A DNA stretch of 64,000 nucleotides from Puffinus mauretanicus (lineage: Eukaryota; Chordata; Aves; Procellariiformes; Procellariidae). Below the pieces are notes generated by a model. It worked only from the letters and a program-made list of their open reading frames with translations, did no database searches and was not told the origin of the DNA. The stretch is from positions 434,001 to 498,000 of the forward strand of contig JAJKFH010002480.1 in NCBI GenBank assembly GCA_023333565.1, written 5' to 3'. Of the stretch, positions 28,001 through 39,424 are shown one piece after another (within the stretch, counting starts at the first letter, position 1; each line of letters opens with the position of its first letter). The translations under genes and the position numbers were made by a program.

Positions 28001-31000
28001 AGAGGCTTTTCAACTTGCAAAGCTTAACTGAATCCTTTAAAGTTTGCTTGGCAACAATTTGTGTACCGTACAACACTGATGATTAAAAGTAATGCTAATG
28101 CACCCTGCTCTGTTTTCTGTTGAAGTGCTAGCATTAGGCTAAGTTTCAAAGGCACATCTTCCTTTTCTAGCAGAAACTTGTACAAATTTGCATTTTTGCT
28201 TTAAGCTCTGGATGATGCCACTTTCCTATATTTATGGGACAGAGTTGGTATTTAGGTTCCAAGGACTTCATTATTTAACTGAAATAAGCTTCAGGGCCTT
28301 GAATACAAATTTGGTAGTTAGACCAAAAGCTCACTTTAAGGTCTAGCCTTCATCTGTTTCTCTATTTTCATGTCTCCTAGCTTAAAATAATTCTTAAGAT
28401 GAGGAAGCTGATTAAAAAAAATGCTAAAATCAAATAATTAACGAGTAAGATTGAGGCTTCACAAATCTGAGGTTTATGTACAATGTCTGAAGCAAGTACT
28501 GGAAGCATGGGATATAGAAAACCATTAAATTCAGGTAGAAGAATGTAAATGGCTTCCTTTAAAAATAGTCTTGCATCTTTGCTGTTGAACACTTTGTGGT
28601 AAAAACATGTATTTGTAAAAACATAGAAGCAAATTCATCAGGATTGATGCAAGTTTTAGACTTCTAATTTGTTCAAATTCCAAAGTCTTTGACAGAGTTT
28701 AGCAGGTTTTGCATTTATAACCCAGTTGTTAGATTTTCTTAAGATCACGTTACGTAGTTTTGCTTTATTAGATGACGGAAACTGAAAAGCTTTCAACAGT
28801 AAACTTCCAATGAAAACCTAATGGAGGGAACTTCAAGGGCATAGCCAGTAAAGCCATTTCTGGGGAGCACTTCAGAGGGTAGGGGTATGGCGGAGCTCGG
28901 TTATGCAGCTCTGCCAGCGACGTGCGTCCTGGCAGCAGCAGGACGGGAGATTGGCGGTGCCGTGGTAGCTCTGCGTTGCGGAGGCAGGACAGCGTCTGAT
29001 GCAGGTGGGGATCTGTTGTCAGACTTGAGTAGTTTGATAGTAAGCACAGTGGTTTAGGGCTTTTTTGTGATCTCTGGTTTGTGAAAGAGAAACCTCTGCT
29101 GTGAAAACGATAAGCTTGTCTAATTTCCTCAGAATCCCTTTGTTTCCCCATCCCAAAATGTGGGGGTTATCGCACTGCAAAACATAAGGTTCTTAAGCCT
29201 GCTGGCAGTAGACTCTTTAATTACATTTTGCAACTCCTTCAGAAGTAGTTTGTGAACCTCAGAGTTAGGAGACGTTAGTGTAAACATACTAGAAAATCTT
29301 CCTGTGTAATTTCAGTATTTTTTTTCTAACAAATACGGATTATTCTCCTATGAGCAGCCATCTCTTGGGACCATTTGAAGTCAGCAAAGCTAACCACATG
29401 CTATTGCAAGAGACAGTAAAAGATTGCTAAATTGCTCCAGAAAATAGAGACTTGTTTATTTTTCACTAACACATCATGGCAGGGAAGAGTGCTGGTAACA
29501 TTCAAACCATTAAATATTAGTGAAATACCAGTTTTACTGACACATTTGCGGGAAGCCTGCAAATGTTTTTCTGCATAGTGTTCACATAGGTGTTGCTAAG
29601 GGCACAAGTCTCATGGGTCTTTCTTTTCAACTGGCATGGTTACTGAGAGGATTAAGAAGGGGACTAATGGCTTCTTGGCATATTCATATGAGTCTGGGTG
29701 ACTGCTCTTCTATTGCCTTCGTATGGGAATAGTGCCATAGGCGCTTTAGGTGGGTTTGCCTAAAACATAGCCGTTGTTGGTAAACTTGAATTTAAAGCAG
29801 TAGGATTTATGTTTCCATTGCATTTTTGTGTGAAGAATTAAACCTTCAATATAAATTAACTCATAAAATGTGGATTTTCTCCCCATATCTGCACCCAGAT
29901 AAATGTATTCTAAGTGTTGCTGGTAAACATCTTTCTTCTTATGTAAATGTGATGAATTAGACAGCATCTCTTCATGGGATGGATTTTGCCAAACTTCATT
30001 TCCCTATTCCATGCCTTTTTGTTAAATGAGATGCTCCTCCTGGAGACAGGACAAAGTCAAGAGTTACACATCTTCCGCTTTTTGCTTGTAGCCTTATCTG
30101 GAGGGTCTTTTAGGGGTGAAACTTTTCTGATTTAAAATTAAAAGTCTAAAATTCTATGTGAAATTTAAAAAAGGTCTTAGGATGAGGCTGACATTTTATG
30201 TAACACACTGATCCAGTCAGTGTTGTGGTTAACGTGTTTCCTCTTGATGCTTGCTTCTTGTGGGAGTGGTGCGCAATGTGACTGTCTTCATGCATAGGGA
30301 AGAGTGTTTGGTTCATTAATGTAACTCAAACACTTACCAAAACTATGAAGGAGACACATTTTTCTTTAATATTAAAAAAAACCCCAAACCAAAAAACACC
30401 ACAAAACCAAAACCCAACCAACAAATCCAAACTAATTCAACTCAAACATCTTGGTTTTCCCCAGAAGTATTGTCTTTTATAGACCTCATGCATTGCTTCT
30501 GAGATCAATTATGATGATGTGTTGAATAATTGGTCTTCAGAGTTTTATGTAAAACTGAAGAAAACATAACTGTCCTATGGAAGCAAGTACTTTTCTGTTT
30601 GATGGAGGAGCTGACTAACGTGGAGCTTAATAAGACTTGCAGGGAAAGCCAGGTACCTGCCGGTGATCCTGAGGCTGCGAATTCACTGCCTCAGACTTTC
30701 TCAACATTCTCATGCTTTGACAAAGAAAAATGATGAAAGTCTGGCATACTTGCATAGATACTTTTTCAGGGCTGGATAATTGATCGTATTGGGAATCTAT
30801 CATTATAAAAATCTCATAATTGGATGGAGGCTAATTAAACATTCTGTAACTGTTTCAAGAATAGAAAAGGTTTCTCCTGGATGGACTAAATAGCTCAACT
30901 AGTGGTAAGACATGAAGAGTGACTGGTTAAGTGACTACAGTAGCTCATAAATGAGTAAACCAATGAGGGGAAAGAATAAATTAACACACTGTTTTAGTTT

Positions 31001-34000
31001 GTAGTTCACTTGCGAGCAAAACAAATGTGGGAAGACTTCAAGGTACCTTACTGTTCCTTCCAGAAAGGTTGCTTGATAATTTGATTTAAAGCAGTAACAG
31101 CGAAAGAGCTAGAAGAGCGAGGGAGGATCACTTGGTTCAGGGATGTCTGTCTGAGACTGCGGTGTATAACATCTTTTCCACTTCAACCTAAAGCAAAGTA
31201 GATCTAGTACTTTAAAGGAGGAGTCCAATAGAGGTTATTGGACGAGACTCTTGCTAGCATCGGTGTACCCTTTTGTAGTCTGTTCTGCGGGCAGGCTTTT
31301 CTGCTCTTGCAGGATTAGCAATGTTGAGTGATAGGTTTTATGTATCTAAAAGCATGAGGTGAATAGTACGGTACCTCTTGATGCTAAAATTTAAAAGAAA
31401 TATCAAGAGCAAGAAAACACAAGAAAACTCATGCATTCTGGCAGTCTTTTGGGGGGTGGCTTGCTGCTAAGAAATTCCTTGGGAAAGTAGTATGCAGATA
31501 ATCAGTAATACAGAATATGTTTTTTGTTACTGACTAAAAAACCTGAGGCTTCAAAATTAGTTTACATCATCCAGTCAGGAGGATTTGCAGTCTCATTTAA
31601 ATGTGAAACGCTATTACCTAAGCTAATACTTGACAGTGCCAAAGTAGGGCTGTTTATAACTCTCATTCCTAATGCATCCAATGTTGGCGTAAAATACACA
31701 CATTACTGAGGACTGTGAAATCTCTAAAAATGAAGCACTGCATTCTTTCTTTAAGCATAGAGTGAATTAAGCTGCAAATGCCTTTATTTTGAAGTTTGAT
31801 TCCTAGTCTTTCTACCTAGATTTCGAATTTTGAAGTTGACAACATGTCTCTTAGAAGGATGATAATTATATCTAAAGACATTAATGATGAAAACACCAAG
31901 CTGAGTACAGTGGCGCTTGTTGAATTCACCACTGAAATATATCTTGATACCTATGAATATGAGGTGATGTTGAAGGTTAAATTTTCCTCCAGCTGTTAAC
32001 AAGTTAACATTAAGACATTAACCTTTTTTGCTGCCTTCTGATCCACTCATCCTCAATTTTTCAATTAGTCACTTATTTTATTCGGTTTCCCATTTTGTGA
32101 ACAGTGTTGTTCAAGTTCTGGAATAGTCTATAGTAAGTAAGCTTTCTTGAACTGCAAAATTATGCTTTACAAAGAACACTTGTTTGATCACTGAAAATAC
32201 AGATATTATATGATGAAGTTGTACACTGGTATGTGTTGTGCTAACAGGGCTACCAAACAATATTATAGCTTGTTGATGATACTGAAACATCTTTCCAATA
32301 ATATCTTACCATACTCTTGGGATACCATGTCTCCGTAGAAAAAGCAATGAAGTCAGAGTTATACCGACACTTTTAAGGATGCGATGCATTATGGAAAGTG
32401 TGATTGCTGTATGTTGTGTAACATGCATTAGAAATCAGACTTGCACTCAGACTTACCAATTCTCTTCCCATTTTCTTAATCTGTATGTACATGATTGTCC
32501 AGGACATTTCTCTCACTTTGCTTGCAAGACATTTGAAACAAAAAAATTACAGTGCTATTCTTGAGTTGTAGGCATATAGGAGAAATATACCTAAAATACA
32601 ACATAAAGAATTCCGAGGTGCAAACTGTAAGTATTTGATAAAACACTTTGTTCCAAATGCTGCATACCTGATTGTGAGCAGTGTTATTAGCAGTCAAAAT
32701 CTAGTTTTCCCCTTGGTCTTTCAAAGTAAAATGTGAAAAAATTACACTTAAGCCACCAGGATTTTTTAAACAATCAAAATGAGGATTTCTCAGGCTAAAA
32801 TGGCAAACTGTACTTGGTAATCTCTGTCATTTTTGCTGACTGTAAATCTTGCCTTGTACTTGATGGGCTTCAGAATGATCTTGGTATACCAATATAACCT
32901 CTTTTTGGTCAGAGCCTTCATTTACGTAACCTTTACTTGGAGGTCCAAGTCAAACTGAATTGTTCTCTTAAATTACAGTGTGTATGTATGGTAGCTAGTT
33001 GGCTGCAAAAACCTCAGTGTGGAGCGGGTGGTGGAAAGTTTGCAGTTACAAAAAAAAAAATACTATATGCCTAATGCACCCCTTTCAGCTGCCCTACATT
33101 ACTTGATGTGGATTTTTGTTTATGTATTACGGCTTTGACAATAATTGTCAGATTTCTGTAGTTCCTGGAGTAATGAACTTTGTCTAAAAGCATGGCATAG
33201 TAATCGGTCTTTTTTTATAAGAGCTGAATAGTGTCTTTCCACTTCTAACTCAAGAATTTGCAAGTTGAGGCATTTGGTGTACAGTGGATGGTGCACTCAC
33301 AGAATGTATCAAACTCTTTCCAGTTATGACATCCAAGAAGACATTTAACAGATTTTCCGCCCCCCGCCCCCCGGTCTTTTCATGAGGACTGGATTGTGTC
33401 TATAAATTTCATTCTGCAGCCACGGGATAAAATATTTTAATGCAAACTGGGATTTGATACCAACAGCTAAGGATTTGAGAAAAATACAAAATCTTAAGAT
33501 TTGGCAGCATATTTGGACTGTACCATAAGAATAGCTGGCACTGGAGTACTCTGCTTCTGAGTGTCTCACAGGAGCTATTTATTGTGGGGAGCACTATAAA
33601 ATGTATAAAGGACAGAATCGTATGGGAATTGTGCTAGCATAAAATCTAATTCTCAAATGCTTTTAGAAAGTGAAATGAAATATTGTCATCAGGATAAAAC
33701 GGCATCTGACTAACTGAAGGCTGCTCTGTCAGCGTGGAACTTCCCCTGGGGTGGGCGGGTGGTGGTTGGCATGGTCCTGGGCTCTGCCTGCTGGAGACGA
33801 GCAGGATGGACACCAGGATTTGTGCAGGGAGCAGGTATGGAATCCTGACTCGGTACTTCGATAATAGCGCAAGCTGCTCTGGGGATAAGGGCAACAAGAA
33901 TATTGAAACGAATAAAAGTAGTGTATAAACTACTTATAGCTTTCAGCACCGTCTCTTAGTCTTGCTTTAAGTGTAAAATATGGGTGGGAGAGCGATAGTT

Positions 34001-37000
34001 TCTCCGGCTGCATTCAAATCACACTTACGGGGAGGGACAGTTGTGATGTTGTGAACACTGCATTCATTTAGAAGGCAGACAAGAATTTGGAGCACAAGGT
34101 GCAGCATGGGAAAGGTGCAGCATGCCATGCAGGTACGAGTCTTTCAGGTGATTAAGGGGAAGACTGCCTGTCTTCCACTTGAGAGGCTTTTTCATGGAAC
34201 TGATCAAATGCCTTAACCTTTGAGTGGTGTAGTGGATTTTATTTTTTAAATAATCACACTGCAAAATAGTTGAAACAGGAATAGAAGAACAAAGTCCAAA
34301 TCTCAAATTTAACTAGAAAATTATTGACAAAAGGTGTATAGTTATGCTGTGAAGGTGCAGAAGCAGATCCCATTGCAAAGTGTGCTGTTTGCTTTAATTT
34401 TGCTCCTCTTGTCTTTATCTCTTCAGTGCTGCCTCACCTGACTTCTAGAGTGGCGTTCATGAAAGGCTGTATCAGGGACATGGAGCAGTCTTGGGGAATT
34501 CAGTGGCTTTTGAACACAGACTTTTTTGACAGTTTCAGATAGATCTGAATTCAGGATGGAAGGGAATACTTAACCTTGTCATGAATTATAAATACTTTTT
34601 ATTCTGAGGAAGTTTACCACAAATATGGCTTGAAAGAGGCTTAGAAGACAGTAAGACGCTGGAACAATTTTCTTGTGGAATGGGTGTTTAGCACTTTTGT
34701 TTTAGATTATAAGCTTTGTTCAATTTAGAAATAGAGGCTGTTACTCCCTCAGTCTGAAAAGCTGATTCCCTCTACTTGTAAATGCTTCGTGCTAGGTACT
34801 GACAATTCTTGTGAGACTTGTTAAAATGGATTTCTCTAAATAGTGTCATATTCTTTCAATAGTTGAGCTTTTTTTACATATGTAACTAATGCTGCTGAGC
34901 ATATTGCCAATACTCATTTTAAAAAGCCTTAAGTGGTTTTTTCTTAACATTTGGTTTCAGTGAGTATTTTCAGAGAGGCGAGTTTCCAACCATGACTGCA
35001 AACCTTGCATTCTTCCCGTATGTTAACTTTTTAAAAATGTAGCTGCACACTGCTGATAGCAACTTCCATCGCTGGGGAGCACTATCAGTAGTTATCACCG
35101 GCAGGCTTGCTAAATAGTCCAAGAACTGCCATCTTATGTCAGACACGGAGCTCCTCTCCTCTCCATCGGACCATTGAGACCTAGTATGGGAGGGCGGACG
35201 TGGAGAGTACGGGACCGACAGAGCGTGCGTGTGGACGGAGTGTTCTGTGGCTGCAGTGGGGGTGTTCCTCTGCTGTAGTCGGTGGCGCGGGGTGCCCTGT
35301 CTGACCTCCTGGGCAGAGCTACAGCTCCTTGCCAAACAGATCCGAGTCTGTGAGAGAACAGGGACACCCCCAGCCCCCCGAATTCCAACTCCGGAGAGCT
35401 ACGAGTGAGTGACTGGCTCGTGTTCCTGTGTTGTGACTTGAAAACAGACCAAAAATATTAAGGCCTGGATTGCTGTAACCTGGGTTTAAAGATGTAGTTC
35501 AACATCTTGTTTCGCACAGTAAATACATGTTCTTATAGTGATGTCTGAGATATTTTGTTGGACTGTTCTGCACTAGTATGTCTTTGGAACAAGACTGACC
35601 CTAACTGTAACCAGCCAGCTGCAGTGCATTTCTTAGATATTAAATGGGATCCAGTGACAATTCATTGAAACTGAGTAAGTGCGCTCATGGAGTTCAGGGC
35701 TTTGGTAGTGTCTTACTCTTCTATTGACTACTGCCAGTTGGTTGCAAAGTTGTAAATACAGTGCTGATCCAGGAACTTTGTAACTGGAAAGTAGTCTTCA
35801 AGTAAAGCCAGAGAAAAAATATTATAACAGGTTTCTTTTCTGCAATGCTTCATAAAAGCCAATTAGCAGAAATAAAACTAGAGGTAAGGACGTCATGAAT
35901 ATCCCATGAATCCATGTTTTCCCCAGTGAAGAAAGCTGAAAAATGAGACAAGGAATCAAAGCAGTTAATATACTGTTTATTCTAATGCATTTTTCTGGTT
36001 ATGGGTGTCATAAGCGTAGTCTGAGGAATTATAAACTGAAGGAGCAGTGTCTCTTAAGAGCTCTAACTGTACTGGGCAATACAGTGGAGGTGGGGACTGT
36101 GTACTGAGTTCTTGAATCTGAAGCTTTAGCTTTGCAGTGAAAGCATGTTCTAGGAGTCCTGCGAGTGCCAATGGGTGCATAGTTTTAATTGAATGATACG
36201 GTAATCCTCACAAAGTTTTCTCCTTATATTTACAGTGCATCTGGTGCAAGTGTTGTTGCCATTGACAACAAAATAGAACAGGCAATGGTAAGTAAAAAGT
36301 AAGTTATTTCTGATAGGATTAGTGGTTCGTCATTGAGCATAAGTTTCCAGCTGTATTGCGTTTCTGTGAGTCTGTAACATCCCTTCAGTTGGGTCAGACC
36401 ATCCTTTGAAAAAAGGGTTTTCTGTATCAACTGTGGGATGACCACAAACCATGATTGCCTTTACTGTTGGCCCAGAAATGTTCTTAAATGAATTTTCCTA
36501 CGAATTTCTGTGAACAAGCTGATTGAACTTAAATGGGTGCTGAAAATAAATAGCCCATTTAAGTCTCTTACTTCAGCAAAGTTCATCACTAGTTTTTCTT
36601 AATTGTTACTTATGCTATGCCATTCTTGACATTTTGTTCAGCTTCAGTTACATCTGTTTGATTTTTTGCTTCTGCTGATTTAAAGGCTTTCTTATTTCTT
36701 GGTTCTTGTACACCTCGGTGCTTGTAACGCAGACTCCTACCTCCAGGTCAAAGCTTCAGAGCTGATGCTTTCATTCTGAGTAGCTGGAACGTAATTCTAG
36801 TCCTTGTCTTAACCAAGGTGACTAGAACTTAATGCTGAATGCTGGAAACAAAGCTTTTGATGTAAGGGCCACTTTACAGTGAATAAAAGGGCTAGGTTAT
36901 TTGCTCTTGAAGGCTAATTTATTCATATATTTTTAGTGACGAGTGCTTTAGTTTTCCAGGCTTACCGCTTACTTCGGTGAAAGCAGTAAACTAGTAAATC

Positions 37001-37310
37001 CTGGGGTTGGAGTGGAATGAAACTGTTCTTTCACTTGGCATAACTGTTAACTTGTTCTTCACAGGATCTAGTGAAAAGCCATTTGATGTATGCAGTAAGA
37101 GAAGAAGTGGAAGTCCTGAAGGAACAAATAAAAGAATTAGTTGAAAGAAACTCTTTACTTGAACGAGAAAACGCACTGTTAAAATCTCTTTCAAACAATG
37201 ATCAGTTATCCCAACTTTCAACCCAACAGGCCAATCCTAGTAGCACTTCACAAGCGCAGCCTCCGCAGCCAACGCAACCTCCACAGCAGCCGAATGTCTC
37301 CTCAGCGTAA
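8059..37310 (+). CDS. TSC22D2: TSC22 domain family protein 2 (four coding exons)
   Basis: The spliced CDS joins 8059-10052, 27073-27144, 36236-36287 and 37065-37310: 2364 bases, 787 residues plus stop, close to the roughly 780 of human TSC22D2. All junctions are GT-AG and keep frame. The protein starts [13 protein letters not shown] and has a conserved acidic N-terminal block (1-80), the [16 protein letters not shown] block (about 168-195), a long low-complexity middle rich in Q, P, S, A and V, a conserved segment around [11 protein letters not shown] (604-620), and a C-terminal TSC box followed by a leucine zipper with heptad leucines 724, 731, 738 and 745. Long TSC22D proteins dimerise through the zipper and act as transcription and osmotic-stress or WNK-pathway regulators. 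The start was chosen because A at -3 gives good context and the N-terminus matches the family. The 52-base third exon is a hallmark of the family. Confidence 0.97.
9868..9885 (+). other. RRKSEP motif, candidate 14-3-3 phosphosite
   Basis: Codons 604-609 read RRKSEP. This matches the general R-x-x-S-x-P form of a mode-1 14-3-3 motif, with Ser607 as the candidate phosphoserine. It sits in a block conserved among TSC22D2 orthologues. The phosphorylation is inferred. Confidence 0.4.
16171..16805 (-). mobile_element. CR1 LINE, 5'-truncated 3' fragment
   Basis: The minus strand ends with the CR1 tail repeat: one full ATTCTGTG unit plus six bases at 16173-16186. Upstream of it is the typical CR1 3' UTR. 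Further in, the frame around 16556-16800 reads like the end of CR1 ORF2, with [34 protein letters not shown] and [13 protein letters not shown]. Only the last part of the polymerase remains, so the copy is 5' truncated and inactive. The frame is fairly intact, suggesting a moderately young bird insertion. It is antisense to TSC22D2. Confidence 0.93.
21663..21679. repeat. Poly(T) run
   Basis: Seventeen consecutive T in TSC22D2 intron 1. It could be the A-tail of a degraded antisense retrosequence, but nothing recognisable adjoins it. Confidence 0.8.
23035..23690 (-). mobile_element. Ancient CR1/L3-type LINE remnant (reverse transcriptase part)
   Basis: Read on the minus strand, the segment follows the order of old amniote CR1/L3 reverse-transcriptase sequence. 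Recognisable stretches on the plus strand include those around CAGACCATTGCTCCAATT, the AAGTCATGGATTAAAG area, AGTAGTTATCAATGG and ATGTCATGCAAGATGG. It is heavily diverged, with many indels and stops. The call rests on recalled consensus and could not be aligned here, so the ends are approximate. Confidence 0.62.
27073..27144 (+). CDS. TSC22D2: TSC22D2 coding exon 2 (72-nt cassette)
   Basis: This exon encodes [20 protein letters not shown] and following residues (about 665-689). It is flanked by CTCATAG and G|GTATGA. Its length is a multiple of three and both junctions are phase 2, so skipping it leaves the frame intact. This agrees with known mammalian TSC22D2 isoforms with and without this block. 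Confidence 0.94.
   Translation, partial: ESVNCILPSVPFQQVTRVKDLLG
30374..30432. repeat. A/C-rich (CCAAA-like) low-complexity tract
   Basis: About 60 bases are composed of A and C only, apart from one late T, in irregular CCAAA, AACCC and ACACC units. The type resembles A-rich simple repeats common in bird genomes. The complementary composition appears at 55443-55534. Confidence 0.8.
35090..35404 (+). promoter_or_regulatory. CpG-rich intronic patch with downstream donor-like site
   Basis: The GC content stands out from the surrounding AT-rich intron, and many CpGs are present. The patch ends at ACGA|GTGAGT (donor at 35405), about 830 bp upstream of TSC22D2 exon 3. It could be an alternative first exon with its own promoter, as is known for short isoforms of other TSC22D genes, or simply an intronic regulatory element. 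Confidence 0.3.
36236..36287 (+). CDS. TSC22D2: TSC22D2 coding exon 3 (52 nt)
   Basis: The exon encodes [17 protein letters not shown], the start of the TSC box (residues 690-706). It is flanked by TTTACAG and ATG|GTAAGT. The 52-nt length is the conserved TSC22-family exon. It ends in phase 0. Confidence 0.97.
36288..37064 (+). other. TSC22D2: TSC22D2 intron 3 (777 bp)
   Basis: A short intron from GTAAGT to TCTTCACAG. Nothing else is recognised in it. Confidence 0.93.
37065..37310 (+). CDS. TSC22D2: TSC22D2 last coding exon (TSC box and leucine zipper)
   Basis: The exon encodes residues 707-787, from [18 protein letters not shown] through the zipper to a Q/P-rich tail ending PQQPNVSSA, then TAA. 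The four heptad leucines are 724, 731, 738 and 745. The TSC box is nearly invariant across the family and is the strongest identification in this gene. Confidence 0.98.
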   Translation, partial: DLVKSHLMYAVREEVEVLKEQIKELVERNSLLERENALLKSLSNNDQLSQLSTQQANPSSTSQAQPPQPTQPPQQPNVSSA

Positions 37311-37730
37311 AGCTTTCTTGCCTCCTTTGAAAACAAAAACCTGAGAGCAGTCTGTCCTTGTGTGCCACTGATGTCCTTTCCACTTTATATGAAAGCGAGT
37401 AGCCATGCTTTTGTTGTGTGTTTGGCCTTTTCAGTATTAGACAATCATTCTGCAAGAGCTGTCCCTCACTGGTATATCATGAAGTGCAGTTGGTGTCCGT
37501 TATGTCATCAGTGCACAAGGGAAGTCGTAGAAGAAGTTATTAATGCAGAGAATGCATTTGCTTGGTGTGCAGGAGTGAGGTCTTTCAGAGCTTTGGTGGC
37601 TCTCCAAGGTTTCCATTTCCCGTGGATTACTTTGAGCCTTGCTATCTGGTAAGAAGTAACAATTCACCTTACGAGCCACTGTTCTTTCAATATAAGTAAC
37701 ATTTGCCTACATTAGTTTCATTTATTTGTT

Positions 37731-37739
37731 TTATTTATT
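37731..37739 (+). promoter_or_regulatory. AU-rich element nonamer (TTATTTATT)
   Basis: This is a consensus UUAUUUA(U/A)(U/A) nonamer in the TSC22D2 3' UTR, with overlapping ATTTA units around it. It suggests control of mRNA stability by ARE-binding proteins. Confidence 0.55.
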
Positions 37740-38403
37740 ACAGGGCTGCTATTTTCATAATGTACATGAACAATGTCACAGAACTTTTTTAATTTTTTTT
37801 TTTAATAAATGTATGTATCAGTAAAATGATAGATGGGATTGCGTTTAATAGATAAAATGTTTAGGCAATAATTGAACAAAAGAATCCTGGCATATTTCTA
37901 ACACTAATGGCAATTTACCTTTGGTATTTATTTACGGTAGTAAAGATCCAGCTTGAATGTAAATTTTGTATAGAGTGTAAGTATGAAGACCATAGTGCAT
38001 CTGTACAGGTAGTCACCAGTTATTGTGATATAATAAATAATTGATGGGCTATTTTGATGAAGAAAACTTTGCTCATTTCTGTTTCTACTTTCTAATAGAG
38101 AGAAATTGCCATGATTCCTCTGCTTTTTGACATTTCGTATAATTTTTTTTTGGGTGGGAAGAAAAAGCTGTGAAATTGTTCAACCTACTTTGTAACCAAA
38201 GAAGCAAAGCTGTGTAATTGAGGTTTTTTTTTTTATTTTATAATGCACATTCTTTATGTATTTTTATTTAGTGTTTTCTCATTCACAACTTTCTTTGCTG
38301 TCTAGCATGATCTGCATGACCTATAATCTTTGAACCACTTTCGTACCTCATGTTTTTATCCAGCACTCTTATTGTAATATGTAATAGTCTGTGAACAATG
38401 TCT

Positions 38404-38409
38404 AATAAA
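38404..38409 (+). terminator. TSC22D2: Likely main polyadenylation signal of TSC22D2
   Basis: AATAAA is followed 15-50 bases later by GT-rich sequence (GGTGTTGGTGG), which fits a downstream element. Alternative hexamers lie at 37804-37809, 38032-38037, 38476-38481 and 38572-38577. Confidence 0.6.
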
Positions 38410-39388
38410 AAAGAAAGAACAGCTGGTGTTGGTGGAGCTGAGCTAGTGTGCTATGCACTAGTTGTTTAAAAAAAAAATAAATGAAGTGAGCCATCTTTTG
38501 TTCATTTAAAATGGTGTTTTGAATTTCGTATGCAGAAAAAGTTTTGTTACATTGCAGATTTTAATGTATTTAATAAATGCAACATGCAGATTAAGTGCAG
38601 TGTATACTGAGTATTTAAATTAAAAATGTACATTTCATAATACAGTTTCAAGAGAGACCATCATTTGTGTAAACTAACGCAGTGTGTCAAATTGATGTAT
38701 AAATATATATATTTTAACACATTTTCTGAAATTAAACTGCAGTTTTGTTGAATTTTTTTTGGCTGTAGATGATGTTACAGTGTAACTAAATTCAGTAGCA
38801 CTTTTTTTCTTAACAAAATAGAGAAAGGTAACTTCAGTGAGCCAGTAATAGAATAATGCCAAAATTATAACTGCTGCTCTTGCAACAGACTTTTTTCTTT
38901 TATTCTAGGACAAGCATAATTCTGATGCTGTCGGTGACCCTATTGGTTTTGGTTTTGCACTGGTATATATAAACTAACGACTGGCTGTGTGCTGGGGTTT
39001 TGAAACAGTTTGGTATCTTGGGGTGTTAAAAACAAGAATTTACTTTTGAGAAACACCTACAAGAGCAAACGGCACAGCATGCCTTCCCAGCAGGTGTCGT
39101 GGGCACAGCTCTGAGTCGTCATTCCAGCACGCTGCAGCGCAGTTCACTCTTGAGCCTGAACCTATTTTGTCAGGTTGCCTGCAAACATTTATTTCAGTAT
39201 CTTATCCTTGTGCATGTCTAACTCTGGTCAGGTTTATGTGTTAGGTGAAACAAAACAAAAGAAGCAACACTGGAAACTGCAAGTTTTGGTGTCTTCAGTT
39301 CTCAAGGAAGCATCCTTGTCCCGTGTTCCAGAAACTTAGAGCATCACTCCTGGTAAGCATCAGTTCACAGCACAGTTAAAAAAGCCAC

Positions 39389-39424
39389 GTGTTTGTGTGT
39401 GTATATATATGCGTGTATATATAA
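39389..39424. repeat. TG/TA microsatellite
   Basis: Alternating GT and TA dinucleotides, imperfect, about 36 bases. Confidence 0.8.

Larger units (their letters stand above)
27145..36235 (+). other. TSC22D2: TSC22D2 intron 2 (9.1 kb)
   Basis: The intron starts GTATGA and ends TTTACAG. It is mostly AT-rich non-coding DNA. It includes an A/C-rich low-complexity tract at 30374-30432, a small GC-rich patch near 28860-29000 and a more CpG-rich patch at about 35090-35404 that ends in a donor-like sequence. No protein family is recognisable. Confidence 0.85.
37311..38425 (+). other. TSC22D2: TSC22D2 3' UTR (approximate end)
   Basis: The sequence after the stop is AT-rich with several AATAAA hexamers (37804, 38032, 38404, then 38476 and 38572). 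The one at 38404 is followed by GU-rich sequence, a good cleavage context, so the main end is placed near 38425. A later end near 38600 is possible. AU-rich motifs occur at 37720-37740 and 37923-37935. Confidence 0.6.
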
